Below, piece by piece: positions 46,407-58,270 of a stretch of DNA of 64,000 nucleotides. The notes under the pieces were generated by a model. It saw only the letters and a program-made list of their open reading frames with translations. It was not told where the DNA came from and searched no databases. This DNA is from Membranipora membranacea (taxonomy: Eukaryota; Bryozoa; Gymnolaemata; Cheilostomatida; Membraniporidae), in assembly GCA_914767715.1 (NCBI GenBank), contig OU612071.1:1180001-1244000 (forward strand), read 5' to 3'. Each line of letters begins with the position of its first letter. The first letter of the stretch is position 1. The position numbers were made by a program, and so were the translations under genes.

Positions 46407-47156
46407 TTAATAATTGGGCTCGCTGTTATAATGGTTTTCAGGTTCATTGTTAGGCATCAAGTAGGCTTCTGTGTCAGGTATGGTTTCAACTCCAGAGTGG
46501 TGATGCCCTCTGTTGTTTATTGGCTGTATACGAGAAGGTTCTGAACTACAAAATGCAAAGGGTTAATCAAACAACACTGTAACTGAAGATAATCCCAATT
46601 GTAAAATAAACATGGCATTATATGCAAAAGCGTGCCAACTTCTTGCGCAGGGTCGTAAATAGCAGTTTTCCGAACCCTGTTAGAAGATTTGATGGCCGAA
46701 GATTTATGAGGTTCTAAACAATCTGCAGCGAATTTGTTACCAGTCATGTCTGCAGGTGTCACTCTCTCGATATCAGGGGCTGCAAAATAAAAAAGCAACT
46801 TCAATGATAACTGTCAGCAGTTATCACACCCGGATATATGATATTATTATTTAATTGAATAAGAGTTGATCCCCGACTTCGCAAGACCTTCTGACGATTC
46901 CAAGCCAGGTAACGTCACAAAAACAAAAACTCAACCTACAACGGAAGAAGACAGCCAAGCAAAGCTCCATGAAATATGAAAATTGTTCATCCTGACAACA
47001 AAGTACTTCACAAATTGTAAAAGACTTACTAGTGTGGCCCTGGGGGCCGCTCTCTTTGTTTTACATACACCCATGTTCACAAGGGAACTCAGTCTTTTGA
47101 CGAGTTGACTCAAAAAGTTCTGATTGTTTGATACGAAGAGCTGCATGCGAACTAAT
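46407..47156 (-). CDS. C-terminal exons of a Tyr-motif tail, with a GC-AG intron (exons 47156-47030, 46779-46647, 46545-46407)
   Basis: The last two exons are convincing. TTTTGCAG opens PDIERVTPADMTGNKFAADC through RKTAIYDP. A GC donor (CTGC/GCAAGAAG, 46646) and acceptor TTTTGTAG join in phase 2 to SEPSRIQPINNRGHHHSG, EAYLMPNNEPENHYN and SEPNY-TAA. YLMP is a YxxP-type site, as in SH2-ligand tails. An upstream segment ending CACTA/GTAAGTC joins in phase 1 and reads ISSHAALRIKQSELFEST, then TEFPCEHGCM, an in-frame TAA (47063-47061), and NKESGPQGHT. That stop means the upstream exon is wrong, shortened by a missed acceptor, or broken. No membrane segment was found. Confidence 0.5.
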
Positions 47157-47718
47157 CTGGACACAAACTTATGCAGAGGATATTAGGATGTTGCCGCAAG
47201 CGGCTTCTAGCATCAGTTATTTCGCAGGAGTGTATGGTGTGGCAAATTCAAAATTACCCTCAATTTGTTGTAATGAGATCCTAGCAGTAACTTATTCATT
47301 AACGCATACATGAGTAAAGGTTATTTTCCGAACTGTATTATTTTGTGACCACGCCAGACTCAATATTTGCAATATATGCACAATCACTGCCCTTTTAACC
47401 CATATTGTCTAGGCAGAAATATGTACGCCCCTGTAAAGAGCCCTGTCACATAACGTAACAGGTATCATTTATGTATTTGTTATAATGCATTGTATAATAA
47501 TAATAACCCCTGAATATTCCCAATGTACCTGTTAGTGATTTACATTAATTATTACCTTATCATTCCTCAATTATCTCTATTAATAATGACCCTAGGAATA
47601 ACATCCTACCAATCCATATAAACTGTTTAGGCTATCATATTTATATGTGTACGCCGATTGATCTGTTTGACAAGTTTATACTGCTATGACTTTCTTCTAT
47701 CGGCTCTTTGAGCTTTGT

Positions 47719-47736
47719 CCCCCCCCCCCCCCCCCC
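47719..47736. repeat. C18 homopolymer
   Basis: Eighteen consecutive C on the plus strand. The complementary G tract could form quadruplex structures. It is prone to length error in assembly. Confidence 0.9.
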
Positions 47737-48292
47737 ATTATGATGTATCTATGGTTTAGTCTAACAATATTATTAACTTTTATATAGTCTGAGCCCCCCA
47801 GACGTTTGCCCCTCGCCCGACTGCCCCCGGATCCAGGACATTATTTTGCAGGTCATTCCCTTCATACTGAGTATGCAGCTGTGTAACGTCATTGCAAAGA
47901 AAGATAAGGAACAGACAACTCTAAACTAGAGAAGTGTGATCATTATACACGAGCAGGAGATGTGGGTTATTTTAGAGTTAACAGATTGCCAAATTGGTTA
48001 CTGACTATGTGTCAAGATCACAGGCTACACTTATCATAATCTATTACCTTCTGGCGAGCAATGCAAATACACCCCAACATTTTAACCTAAGTACAAATAT
48101 TTAGCGATAAAACAAGGACTGTGATAAAATACAGCGGGCAGCGCATGACAAACTGCCTCTACTTGTAATTTATTATCTATAACTGTTACTAAGGAGGCCC
48201 TGCCTAGAGTAATAAAACATTCACAAGTGGAGACGTTCACTTTTTGGGCTGAGTTGAATAGTGAAATTTATGGCTGCCAAGTATTCACTCAC

Positions 48293-48350
48293 CATTTTTA
48301 ATTTGGCTAGTAAATCCAGTGCTAACTGACATTAATGAGTCATTCCCATC
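48293..48350 (-). CDS. Possible small internal exon (58 bp)
   Basis: Between TAGGTAG and a GTGAGTGAA donor the frame reads DGNDSLMSVSTGFTSQIKN, a Ser/Thr linker like those of the other genes here, leaving in phase 1. The acceptor is poor. It could belong upstream of the minus-strand tail exons at 46.4-47.1 kb. Confidence 0.25.
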
Positions 48351-48654
48351 CTACCTAAACTTAGCCCTAGCTAATATTTACTTGATCAGGATGTTGTTAT
48401 GACTGTATCTATGTGACTCATCATTGTTCTGTAACCTGCATACCTACAAGCTCCTGCTATATGTAACAGCTTGCATGTGTACACAGTTATCTAGGGACGT
48501 AGGACAGCGCCCCAACCTGACTCAGCCCTAAAACCTGAGACCAGCTTGTATGAATGAGTTTCATAAAATTTATTTGCCCTCTGAATGAAATGTCTGAACT
48601 AGCGATCCTAGGGGAGTAATCATTAGCTAGAGTCCAGTACAGATAGCTTGCAGG

Positions 48655-49245
48655 TGACTTTATGTGAGCTTTCACCAAATTGTGGCTAGTTAAAGACTCA
48701 GATGGACCACAGCGATAAATAGTCTGGCAGCTAGTTCTGCAGTAATAATGCAATATTTCATCATTTAGAAAATCCAGAGCACGTGTGGGTAAAAAATTAT
48801 GTGTAGTGTTAGGAGTTGTCCTCCCTTCTCATCTAAGAGCTATGAGGTATTTATGCGCCCTAATGCTGTGCCAATATCATAAGCTTACATTTCAAAATAC
48901 ATTTAATTGCAATTCTTTCCCACATAAGTTCCGAATAAATATAGTTCAATTGTCAGGAGACATTTTACAACAGTAGATAACTTCATTTAATAAATTTTAC
49001 AGTTGTCTCAAGTAGATAGAAGTATTAGCTCATTAGGTTGGCACAGCACTAGGGCGCATAAATACCTCATAGCTCTTAGACGAGAATCGAGGACAATCCC
49101 TAACACTACACATAATTTTTACCAAAAAATGCTCTGAATTTTCTAAATGATAAAATATTGCACAATTACTGCACAACTAGCTGCCAGACTATATATTGCT
49201 GTGGTCCTTCGTAGTCTTTAAGGTGAGAGCCTATATGAAGTAAAG
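48655..49245. mobile_element. Fold-back element: ~230 bp inverted arms around ~125 bp loop
   Basis: The left arm (about 48655-48892) and right arm (about 49019-49245) are reverse complements. They share, for example, TAAGAGCTATGAGGTATTTA, TTATGTGTAGTGTTAGG and TAGTCTGGCAGCTAG with their complements. Identity is about 85-90% by eye. There is no ORF in the loop. The shape fits a MITE or a folded inverted duplication. Confidence 0.8.
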
Positions 49246-50632
49246 AGAGTGAGCGAATTTTAGCTGGTTATTACTAACTTATTTTCAAGCATGAGTAAAA
49301 AAAAACTTTTTTTTACTGGTGCGCCACATGCAGTTACCTTCATGGTTAGGGGATGGTGCGATGGGACAATCACGTCATCGTTCAAGCGCTATGCACATGG
49401 TTTATTCATTACATAATATTACAATGATTGATTTGGTGGGATTCGTGGGTTTGAGTTCTACTTGAGGAGCTTTCATGATTGATCAACCAGCCCCCAGCGC
49501 CCCAGATGTACCCATATACACTTACCCTCATGCGCTGTAATTCCCATAAGTTAGATGAATATTGTCTATTGGCAGCGCTGTCAATGACACAACGTCACAG
49601 CAAAGCTAATTTAGATATCAAAGTTTCGGTGGAGAGAAAGTGTTTTATCGCCGAATCGTCTCAGTACTCCTCAGTAATGTCCATTACTGAATATACTAGT
49701 TACCGCTCAACACTATTTTATGGCGCTGCCAGCACTTTTATAATTAAGGCAGCATTGTATTGTAAGATTGCAGCAAATAACTTTTAAGAATTCCAGAAAG
49801 CAGCTCTATACTATATATGTTAGCTTCTTTTGTAGACAAAATTTTTTTCTTAACATTATTGTTTACGTATAGCCTCAATCAAGTTCTTAATACAATATAA
49901 ATTTACATAGTCTACGATATATATTATAGTAAGACCCATTCTTTCATAATTATAAACTGTAAATGTTTTTATTAAGACTGTCACAATCAGCATTTTTGTG
50001 TAAAGGTTGGCATCACATCAATGATTGAGGATCGAGGCTTGACTAAATATTAATTGTGTTTCCTTTTGTACTGAATGTTTAGTGCAGGAACAGATTGAAA
50101 TATTGTGTTGTAATAGGATTTAGAATTAGACTAAGTTCCACACAAGAGCTGAGAGGGGTTACAAATAAATGTCATCATGCTGTTTCTAAATGGGGAAGAG
50201 GGAAGGATTGATGGATGTTAGCTACAATTGAACACGATTTGTGTACTAATGTCAGTTTACAGAAACCAGGGAGGGTAACTATCAACGGATATTGATACGA
50301 CTTTGAGGTGAACTTCTGATTAGAACATTACTTCAAACATGGACGATGATTGAAAAGACTAAGGCAAAAACTGAACCCTGAGATCAACTTCTAAACCCGA
50401 AATATCCACCTGACATTGAATTTGTGAAGCCGCAACAGCACTCATCCCGACAGCTAAACTTCAGTCTTATACTGTGCTCAATCCAAACACACAGCATCTT
50501 GATATGTAATGTCATTGCTACAGATGATCGAGACAGCGATTCTTTGGAAATACCACCCTTTAGGAGCAGCCAAGTCGACATGGATTAAAACTTCAGATTG
50601 ACTATATCTCCGGGTTGATTTGTCGAATACAG
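49246..50632. other. Spacer without supported genes
   Basis: Short ORFs only. A pair of box-like sequences at about 49350 and 49447 (GGTTAGGGGATGG, GTGGGTTTGAGTTC) may be another worn SINE head. Confidence 0.35.
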
Positions 50633-50791
50633 ACTTAAAAGAGGGTTTTGTGAGTTCTACTGGTCACAGACACCTTAACCAAGGTCAGACTAGTGTTAAA
50701 TCTCAACCTGCCGTCTCTGCAAGGCAAGGTAAGACAAAGAAGAAAGAGATCACTAACCCGAATTCAGTCTTAAATTATGTGTCCAGAGAAG
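50633..50791 (+). CDS. Probable internal coding exon (phase 1-1)
   Basis: After CGAATACAG the frame stays open for 52 codons, reading LKEGFVSSTGHRHLNQGQ, KSQPAVSARQGKTKKKEI and NPNSVLNYVSRE, then reaches GAAG/GTATGTGG. The Ser/Gln/Lys-rich composition and symmetric phase match the linker exons of the plus-strand gene at 23-25 kb. The acceptor lacks a strong pyrimidine tract. Partners were not found; the plus-strand exons at 55.2-55.8 kb are possible but the phases do not join directly. Confidence 0.4.
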
Positions 50792-50979
50792 GTATGTGGA
50801 ATTCTCTAGCTAACCTTATATTGAACAGGCGTAGCTTACATTTTATCTTTGGCTCCTAGCCTGTACCTTTCTCAAGTTAAACACTGATATTAGGGGTGTC
50901 ATATGAGTGCCCGAATTGTTTTTATTTATCACTTTTTTGTCATCAAGCTCATCTTGAAAAGATGTTGTACATGATGTGA

Positions 50980-51690
50980 CATAAAAATATGGCCTCATTC
51001 ACATATCACTTCTCTCCACTTAGGCATGTAGGACAGTTGATACAAAGTAATTCCTCGCTCATCTTGGGAGCGATGTTGTACATTTTTATTAGTAGCAAAG
51101 TTTTCTGATAATTCTTCTAGCATAGTTTAGCTGATGTATTCTATTTATGCAGTTACTCCCAATATTAACAGATTGCACAAAATATAACGTAGGGTATGGT
51201 ACAACATAGAAGAGTTGAACATAAGTATTTTGTAGGGTCATCATACTCATTACTAAGAGTTTTCTGTGCTTACAAATAATTGTGAGCCAACTTTTCGAAT
51301 GGAATGCTTTCAATTTTTATCATAATGAAACGAAAAGAAAAGATTTGCCCCGGCGGGGATTTGAACCTGGGCCTTCAGCAATATAGATTTTGTTGCTACC
51401 TTGCACAGCAATATCTACATTACAGCATATATCTTTCCTGGTCATCTAAATACAAACTCATTGAATACAATGTCAATCCAATTGTGTGATATTGACTAGA
51501 ACTGTAAAGGCTAATACTATGACTGTACAAAAGCAATAATGAAAGTAATTTATTTAGCAGGCAGGGTTACTTACACAATAATGGTTGCAGGTTGGGTAAT
51601 GATATATAGGTCAGTTTCTGACAATTCTAGAATTGTACAGAATTGTCAGACAATTCTTGGGTATGAAAAGCAGTGTTGGTTTATATGTTT
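50980..51690 (-). mobile_element. Dispersed ~0.65 kb composite element with tRNA-like core, copy B (inverted)
   Basis: This is the reverse complement of 20005-20670 over its full length. Shared parts include CATGCCTAAGTGGAGAGAAG, AGCACAGAAAACTCT and AGATGACCAGG. The core on the minus strand reads AAGGTAGCAACAAAATC then CAGGTTCAAATCCCC, with a better B box than copy A. Short direct and inverted AATTGTCAGA motifs near 51620-51660 sit at its right end. Confidence 0.65.
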
Positions 51691-53072
51691 GATGAGCATT
51701 GTTTTAAGGTGTGTAAACTCGTCAACTGATCTGATATGGTAAGGTAAGCCATTGAATTTGCTTGCAACTACATGATTTAGGTTGTCAAAAGGGACTTTTA
51801 TAAGTTTATCATCCCGTTTAGGAAATCCATAATCTACATTTACAAAGAAATTAGAAATGCATTGAGGTGACACATTATATATAACTTACAAATTATACAT
51901 GAGACTTACTGAAGTTATGTGGCTATAGGGCGAGTATATTTTTATGATACACAAGCGAGAAGAGCTAATTTGATATCAGCAGATAAGCTGTATCAGCAGT
52001 AACATGGTAATTGTGTTGACACTGTGACCAATATTGAACAAAATGAAGGTAATACTCCCAGCCCAGGGGTGGCTGATAGCTCAGGCACGGAGGGGGTTTT
52101 TGATTTATTAAAACTACCACTGCCGTGTCGAGATTTACTATTACTCACGCTTGTAGGGACTAGTTTTCTTGTGAACCTTGAGTGTACAAATTTGTCAAAA
52201 TGATTGAGCGTGTTAATATAATTGTATTCGCTAATTAAAATTGAATTAAAGTACACCATGTTACAGTGCAAAATAATTGCTGACATACTACTACTACTGC
52301 TACTGCTACTAATACCTTGTCTTGCGGCCAGTTTTTGTAGAAATGAGAATGTGGCTAGGTCACAAAGCTACACCTACACTTTGTTACATCCGTTGGTTTT
52401 TAAAGTTTCAAAGTTACGATGTGTCTATTCATACCTTTTCACCCTTTATTCACACCTTTTCGAACCACTTAAACTCTTATCATTGTGAGAACATGAAAAG
52501 TAAATCCGTAGCTTCAACAGATTCAAGGTTTATTTGAGGTGACTGACCGAATGCACCCAATAAAAATCCAAGCTTGAGGAGCCATTGGAACACCATTGTA
52601 TTGGTTGGTTGGAAGAAACCACTACTTCATTGAAAACATATCAAACCCATCCTATCATTTGAATTTTTTACACAAGGGCAGCTCAAGTTAGTATATCTCG
52701 ATAGATATATATATCAGACAATATATATATATAAATACTCTGTTATATGAACGTTTTTGTCGAAGAAAGTAATAGTCGGCGACTTATAAAGCTCTTGGTG
52801 TAAGCTAAAATATAGCCATGATGATCGTAGTTATCCTCTCTCAATTTCTAAGAGGACAACTCCGAATTCTAAAATCAATAGACATGGCAAATTCTAGGGC
52901 ACCATTCAGTATTGTGATCCAATGAGTACTAGACCGGTATGCAATGTAGGTACCTAGAAGCCAAAGCCAACATTGGAATGCTAGGACCCAGCCGTTGTGT
53001 GGTAATAATCTAGTGTCTACCAATTAGAAGTTGTATAACAAACCTTAAACAGCAAATTAATATTATTGTCAT
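51691..53072. other. Spacer; signal-like ORF at 52258 not supported
   Basis: A Leu-rich run (ADILLLLLLLLIPCLAAS) starts at ATG 52258 on the plus strand but rests on a CTA/CTG triplet repeat and has no convincing following exon. AT dinucleotide runs lie at 52700-52735. Confidence 0.3.
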
Positions 53073-54070
53073 ATTTTGTTTGAGTATTGTGAAACCCTTC
53101 TGCAGTGTTTAAATACTCCACTTAACAAATCCCTCTACGAGTTCATCATTTGAAGATGCAAAATAACTTTTTTTGAAGGTCTGTGTCTTTGATTTTAAAA
53201 TTTGACTTTACAGAATAGACTGAAGCTCAAAATGATCATGTTGTGATTCTATTCTACAGACGCATCGCTTATTCTGTTTAGCTAGGAAATACTTTGTTTA
53301 TGACTATAATAGCATAATAGCTTAAAAGGTAGAATTTCATAAAAATAACTACTATCAATAAAACTAGTTTTTTGTGTGGAAGAAGCAACGCAAAAGAAAA
53401 TAATCTGTTCATCTATCATTTAATGATTCTAATGAGTGCAATATAATACCAGAAAAGCATAAAGATACAACTCAGAAAACTCATAGGTCAACAGAATGTT
53501 CTCAGATTACATAGTGTGAACTCCAATGAAGGTGAAGATTTTTAAACACTATAATAATATCCATAATTAAAATGTTGAATGTTTTTATAATAATAATCAT
53601 AGTAGTGGTAAAAGTATATGTGACTAATGCAGATAATGTATCGAACACCGAATTTCGCAACATACTTGTATGTGATTGACAAATAAACCAATCAACCAAT
53701 CAATAATGGTAACGGAGACCAGTTGAGGAATCACCACTAATGAAAGTTATTTCGTGAATGACCTTGGATGCAAAACAAAGGCCAGAAAACTTTCCAAAAT
53801 ACATATAATCTAATATTTTTACTTGTGATATGAAATACTTTTCTTCAAATGTAAAAAATATTTTAATCAAATAAAAGAAGATGTGAACAAAGATTGTGAA
53901 TATCCGAACATTAAGTGGGACACTTCGTTTGGCCGTTATATTACACTATCGGGAATTTTTTGGTCCTATTCAAAAAACTTTGTCGGCTGAAAATTCACTC
54001 TGCATGCAAAAATAAATTTTAGCATAGTTGAATGAGTAGGGTAAAGTTAACAGTGTTATTTAATTATTAA
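53073..54070 (+). repeat. ~1 kb dispersed repeat, copy 2
   Basis: Direct-orientation relative of 30281-31150. It has about 80 extra bases near 53445-53520 and lacks the (TA)n expansion of copy 1. It ends next to the LINE fragment at 54075. Confidence 0.7.
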
Positions 54071-54074
54071 TCTG

Positions 54075-54633
54075 AGGAAAGATTCCTTCCGTCAGGTCCA
54101 GCTCCTTTCCTAGTGATGATTGTTTTGAGTTGTTTCAGTACATTTTCTTCATTCACTTCAAATGGAGGAGCAGCCATTTTAGTTTCATCGATATCTGGGT
54201 TATTTACTATAGGTTTCTCATAGCGTGCAAAGAATGTGTTCAGGTCATCTGGTTTGTATTTTCTCTCATGTTCAGTTGTAGAGGTTGATGTAGGAAGTCC
54301 ATTTAATTAGTTTATATCTTTCCAAGCTCTGGCCGGCTCATTGATTTGATGTTGTTGAATTCTTTTAGAGTATTCCACTTTAGATTTGGTGATTTCTTTG
54401 GTGACTGATTTTTTAAGTTTATGATACAGTTTTTTATTTCCACTTTGGTGCGCCTTTTGTTTCTGAACAATCAAACCATCTATGTGCTTGGTAATCCATG
54501 GTTTCTGATTTGCATGCTTTTTAAATGTTTTCGTCGGTAAACACAGGTACGTACAGAAGTATATGTAATTGGAGATCACATCTGTCTGTTTATCAATGCA
54601 TGGTTTATCCAGAAGATTATCACAGATTGTCAC
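54075..54633 (-). mobile_element. LINE fragment: end of endonuclease to start of reverse transcriptase, broken
   Basis: The minus-strand frame reads KPWITKHIDGLIVQKQKA, KSKVEYSKRIQQHQ and EPARAWKDIN, the linker typical of non-LTR retrotransposons between endonuclease and reverse transcriptase. A stop then follows. In the same frame DDLNTFFARYEKP and LKTIITRKGAGPDGR match the start of the reverse transcriptase domain. The rest is missing, so the copy is dead. Confidence 0.75.
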
Positions 54634-55255
54634 AGTGTTTCATTATGTAACTGCCGGAATTTATCGGCTAGTGAATTTTATCGACTAATGAATTTCATAA
54701 TAACTAAAAATATCCTGCTTGTATTTTAAACAACAACAACCAATATAATGTTCGTTGCCAACCCCATCGATGTGTATGCTATCTAGCCTAGCGTCTCTAT
54801 ACTAGTACACTACTAACTTTCAACGGATTAATTTCACCGCGGTAAAGGATTGAAACAGTCAGTACTCCCAAGAAAATGGTACATTGCCTCCTATTATGTC
54901 AATAATCATTAATGTGATATGCTTCCCATTTTTTATGCGTAGTTTCTTTTTATCTTCCTGTTGTTTTGAATTGTGAAGAGATTGACCCTTGTTGCCAGCT
55001 GAGGGCATTTTGCTTATTTGTAAAGTGCATGATCGTATTGAGCGTACTCTGTAAGTAACTTGATATAGCTAATAATCTGGTAGCTTCTACTTCGAGCCTT
55101 GATTGACATGCTAGTAATACCCTTTATAAACTCAAGCAAGCCACTTAATTCAGTTTTACAAGGGTCATCTGTAGGAAGTTGAAGGAAGTAAGATTATGTG
55201 TGTGTGTAGAAGATGCAAAAATTCATTGTCAAATTGATATTCTATTCTATTGTAG

Positions 55256-55775
55256 GGGCACTGATACAGCAGTGTTATACCCAGAAGGAAATAGATATGA
55301 AAATAGCCGACGTGTGCAGAGCTGCCCCTCACTAAAAGGTTGGCAAAAAATAAAAGGTAACTTTTTTGAAGGACTTGATAATTATGATAAGAGTTCCCTC
55401 AATTGAATTTTTATTATCCTAAACATGTTTTGCATGCAAATATTCTGGCAAGCACAATCAATTTCAAAGGATTGACTTCTGAATTACCAATTGTTTTTTG
55501 ATATTTTGCATTTGAGATTTAAATTCAACTTGGAGTTGTAGTGACACTGACAAAAGGCAGACAGCTCAGTAGTCACATAATAAACCTTTTCTCACATTGT
55601 CTCTAACCACTTAGCAATAGTTGCTGAAATTGTTTTGTAATTTTTTGCGGTATTCATGAAAACCATCGCTATTATCCATCAAATATGATAAAGCTACAAA
55701 TTTAGAGTGTAATTTATTGTGAATATATATCTAACATATCCTTTTTTTCTATTTTTTGTTACAGATTCTGTCTAA
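55256..55775 (+). CDS. C-terminal exons of an unrecognised gene, ending in -DSV (exons 55256-55356 and 55765-55775)
   Basis: After CTATTGTAG a 33-codon frame reads GTDTAVLYPEGNRYENSRR, VQSCPSLKGWQKIK and ends in phase 1 at AAAAG/GTAACT. A strong acceptor TTTTTTGTTACAG leads to a tiny last exon encoding DSV-TAA. YENS is a YxN-type (Grb2 SH2-like) motif. An acidic-x-Val C-terminus resembles class III PDZ ligands. Both hints suggest a cytoplasmic tail, but this rests on 36 residues. The first exon is entered in phase 2; its upstream neighbour is unknown. Confidence 0.45.
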
Positions 55776-57249
55776 CAGGGCACAAAGGAATCCCGAGATG
55801 ATTGGATGACTCTGATGGATTTATGCTAGATTCATCCCAATTTCCAATACGAAACTTTCTTATCTTCTTCCCTTATTTTCGCATCATCACAATTGAATGC
55901 CCCATGCATCATCAGTTATTACAACATATTTTGTTCTTATTTTTGTGGATTTCTTATATTCTTATATTTTGTGGATATTAGTAAAATGCAGAATTATTAC
56001 ATGATGATTCATAAATTTATCTTTCAATGTTTCATGATCTTATAAAGTTGCACCCTACTTGTCTTTGATGCAGAGTTTGATAAGTTATAATTTTGATTAA
56101 ATTCTTGACAATTAAAAGTATGCATGTAATAATATGGCAATGTTGCCAAAATGTTACCATGCCATATAAATATGCTTCCTCATGAAGATGATACTGCAAC
56201 ATCATTCTTTAATGTTATTTCATAACACTTTTATAACATAGAAATCTGCTGTCACCTGGCGTTATTGTAACGTAATAAAATAATGCACTCACGAGGTCAG
56301 GCAACAACATTTGAAAGCTGTTAATCAGTAATATTTAAAATAACATGACCGTAACATTAAAACGTGTCCACAGTTTTTGCAACTATAACATCACACAAAA
56401 ACGCTCTGACGAGGAATCGTGAAGGTTATAGCAACGCTATCATACTGGTATAGAAATGTTTGCCGTTTGCTGTCGAGCGATCTATTCCCAACAACACCTG
56501 GGTTTGCTAGTGTTTTTTTTAATGTTGTGGAAATGCCTTTCTATTTTCATGTGGTTCTTGAGCTAAGGAGCCACAACAAAGGATTGGGCTATCTATATGG
56601 ATTAATAGAAATGGGAACATAGCCTCAGCTCTCCAGAAGATAACCTTTGCGCCCTGATAAGAGCTAACTTGCTCAACGACACATCTATTCTTTACACTAA
56701 TGTTTCAGGGACAGTCACTTGATAGATTACAGATGTGAGTAGAGGACGCATGTAAAATCTGTTGTGCATTTTTATGACAATGGTGACTTTGTGGCTCAAA
56801 CTACTGTTGTCACTCGGTAAATTTTGAACATATTGGAATCTGAAAGATAATAAATGGATCCTACTGTCAGAAATTTCATATAATTGCAAAATTATTGGCA
56901 ATATCAGGTTGCAAAAGAACTCTACAGTCATGTAATGATGCAATTTTCGTTAATTATCAACCCGGAAAAATTGCATTATTCAACCAATTCCATGGATTGA
57001 TTAAGAGTGGCAATAATTCTTGCATTTTGAGCTATACAGAATTCAATGAGTTTGAAGGAAGTACTTTCTGTAGGAAATTTATGACCTCACACTATTTCTA
57101 GAGTGCATTTGAGATCATGAAAGGCATCAACAACCTTGTTATGAGGATTTAGGGCACCTTGCTGTCATCTTAATCAGTAATATCAGATATGACAATTAGG
57201 ATTACATCATATACAATGTCTTTATAAACTTTACAACCATCATGATTCG
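55776..57249. other. 3' flank and spacer
   Basis: This probably contains the 3' UTR of the preceding gene. No other exon or repeat could be supported. Confidence 0.35.
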
Positions 57250-57690
57250 ATCGATGAGTTTTACCTTCAGTTTGCAGCAGTGTAGTTATTTTCATAAGCA
57301 GATGACGAAAGTGCGCTACAAAGTGTTTTTTATTTATGTAAGTGTGAAACGCCCTGATACAACATGTTTAATTATCCTTGTAGTTTACACACCTTACCAA
57401 CTGATAAAAACTTAATTTTTTTGCTTACACCTTTTCACTTGGCATTCATGTAATGCAAATTTAAAGTAGTTTGACCACATTAACGCAATTGCTTAGCCGA
57501 AGAATACCAGTATTTAGAAACTTGAGAATACTTACCAAAAACATATACTGCTTGATTAAATTGGGGGAGATTGAGCAGTTTATTATCATTTCCTACAGCT
57601 GCACCCATTGTTTAGTAATTTTTAATCTCAGATACCAACATCCTAAATATATTTGTACCAATAAACTTAGTTAACACAAGTAGAGCATCG
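57250..57690 (+). repeat. Member 1 of a diverged local repeat family
   Basis: The order of motifs here (GAGTTTTACCTTCAGTTTGC, GTGTGAAACGCCCTGAT, ACACCTTACCAACTGATAA, ACCCATTGTTTAGTAATT, ACCAACATCCTAAATAT) is seen again at 59350-60000 and, partly, at 60240-60900. Divergence is high, so these are old copies of one unit about 0.45-0.65 kb long. Confidence 0.55.
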
Positions 57691-57766
57691 ATGGTTACCA
57701 TAGGTTACTCATCGCTTGGTGCTCTTAGACTTAGTATAATCTCTTGTATTATTATCTCATACAGTT

Positions 57767-57910
57767 GTTGCATCATTAGCAGGGAGCGGATAAAATGTCA
57801 GAACAATCGAGGACGATTGCTACTAAGGGAATGCAGATGTTGCATCATTAGCAGGGAGCGGATAAAATGTCAGAACAATCGAGGACGATTGCAACTAAGG
57901 GAGTGCAAAT
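57767..57910 (+). repeat. 72 bp tandem duplication
   Basis: GTTGCATCATTAGCAGGGAG starts two adjacent copies (57767 and 57839), period 72, nearly identical. The length is a multiple of three. In one frame each copy begins MSEQSRTIATKG. The second copy continues as an open frame, VQMSYTQHQIGELSIPTS and on, for 49 codons to TGA at 58014, which might be a small exon. Confidence 0.85.
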
Positions 57911-58213
57911 GTCGTATACACAGCATCAAATAGGAGAATTGTCTATACCAACATCCGAGACAATAAAAACATCCAATATCTTTGCCAGCATCATCATCAG
58001 TACACTCAAACCTTGACTTGAGGACACGCAGTTACCAGCCGATGCATATCAGCTCGAATTGGAGATGTGCAAATATATTCAAATCTAAAGTCTATTCTTA
58101 ACACCGGTGCCACCTTAACGCCAGAACCGTGACAACCATGACAATGCAGTGAAGGTGGCGCCAACAGAGTTAATCCAGGATTAGCATGATGTGTAACTTA
58201 CACCAACCATCAC

Positions 58214-58270
58214 TTGCGGCCGATCAACCCACGCTTGCGGCCAATCAACCCTCTTTTTGCGGCAATTGAG
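58214..58270. repeat. ~20 bp tandem repeat, 3 copies
   Basis: CTTGCGGCCGATCAACCCAC, GCTTGCGGCCAATCAACCCT and CTTTTTGCGGCAATTGAG follow each other directly. Confidence 0.7.

Noticed and set aside
51993-52286. 97-codon minus-strand ORF rich in Ser/Lys
   Set aside because: No splice sites, motif or homology I can recognise; left unassigned.
52258-52330. Leu-run signal peptide start
   Set aside because: It depends on a trinucleotide repeat and has no credible downstream exon.
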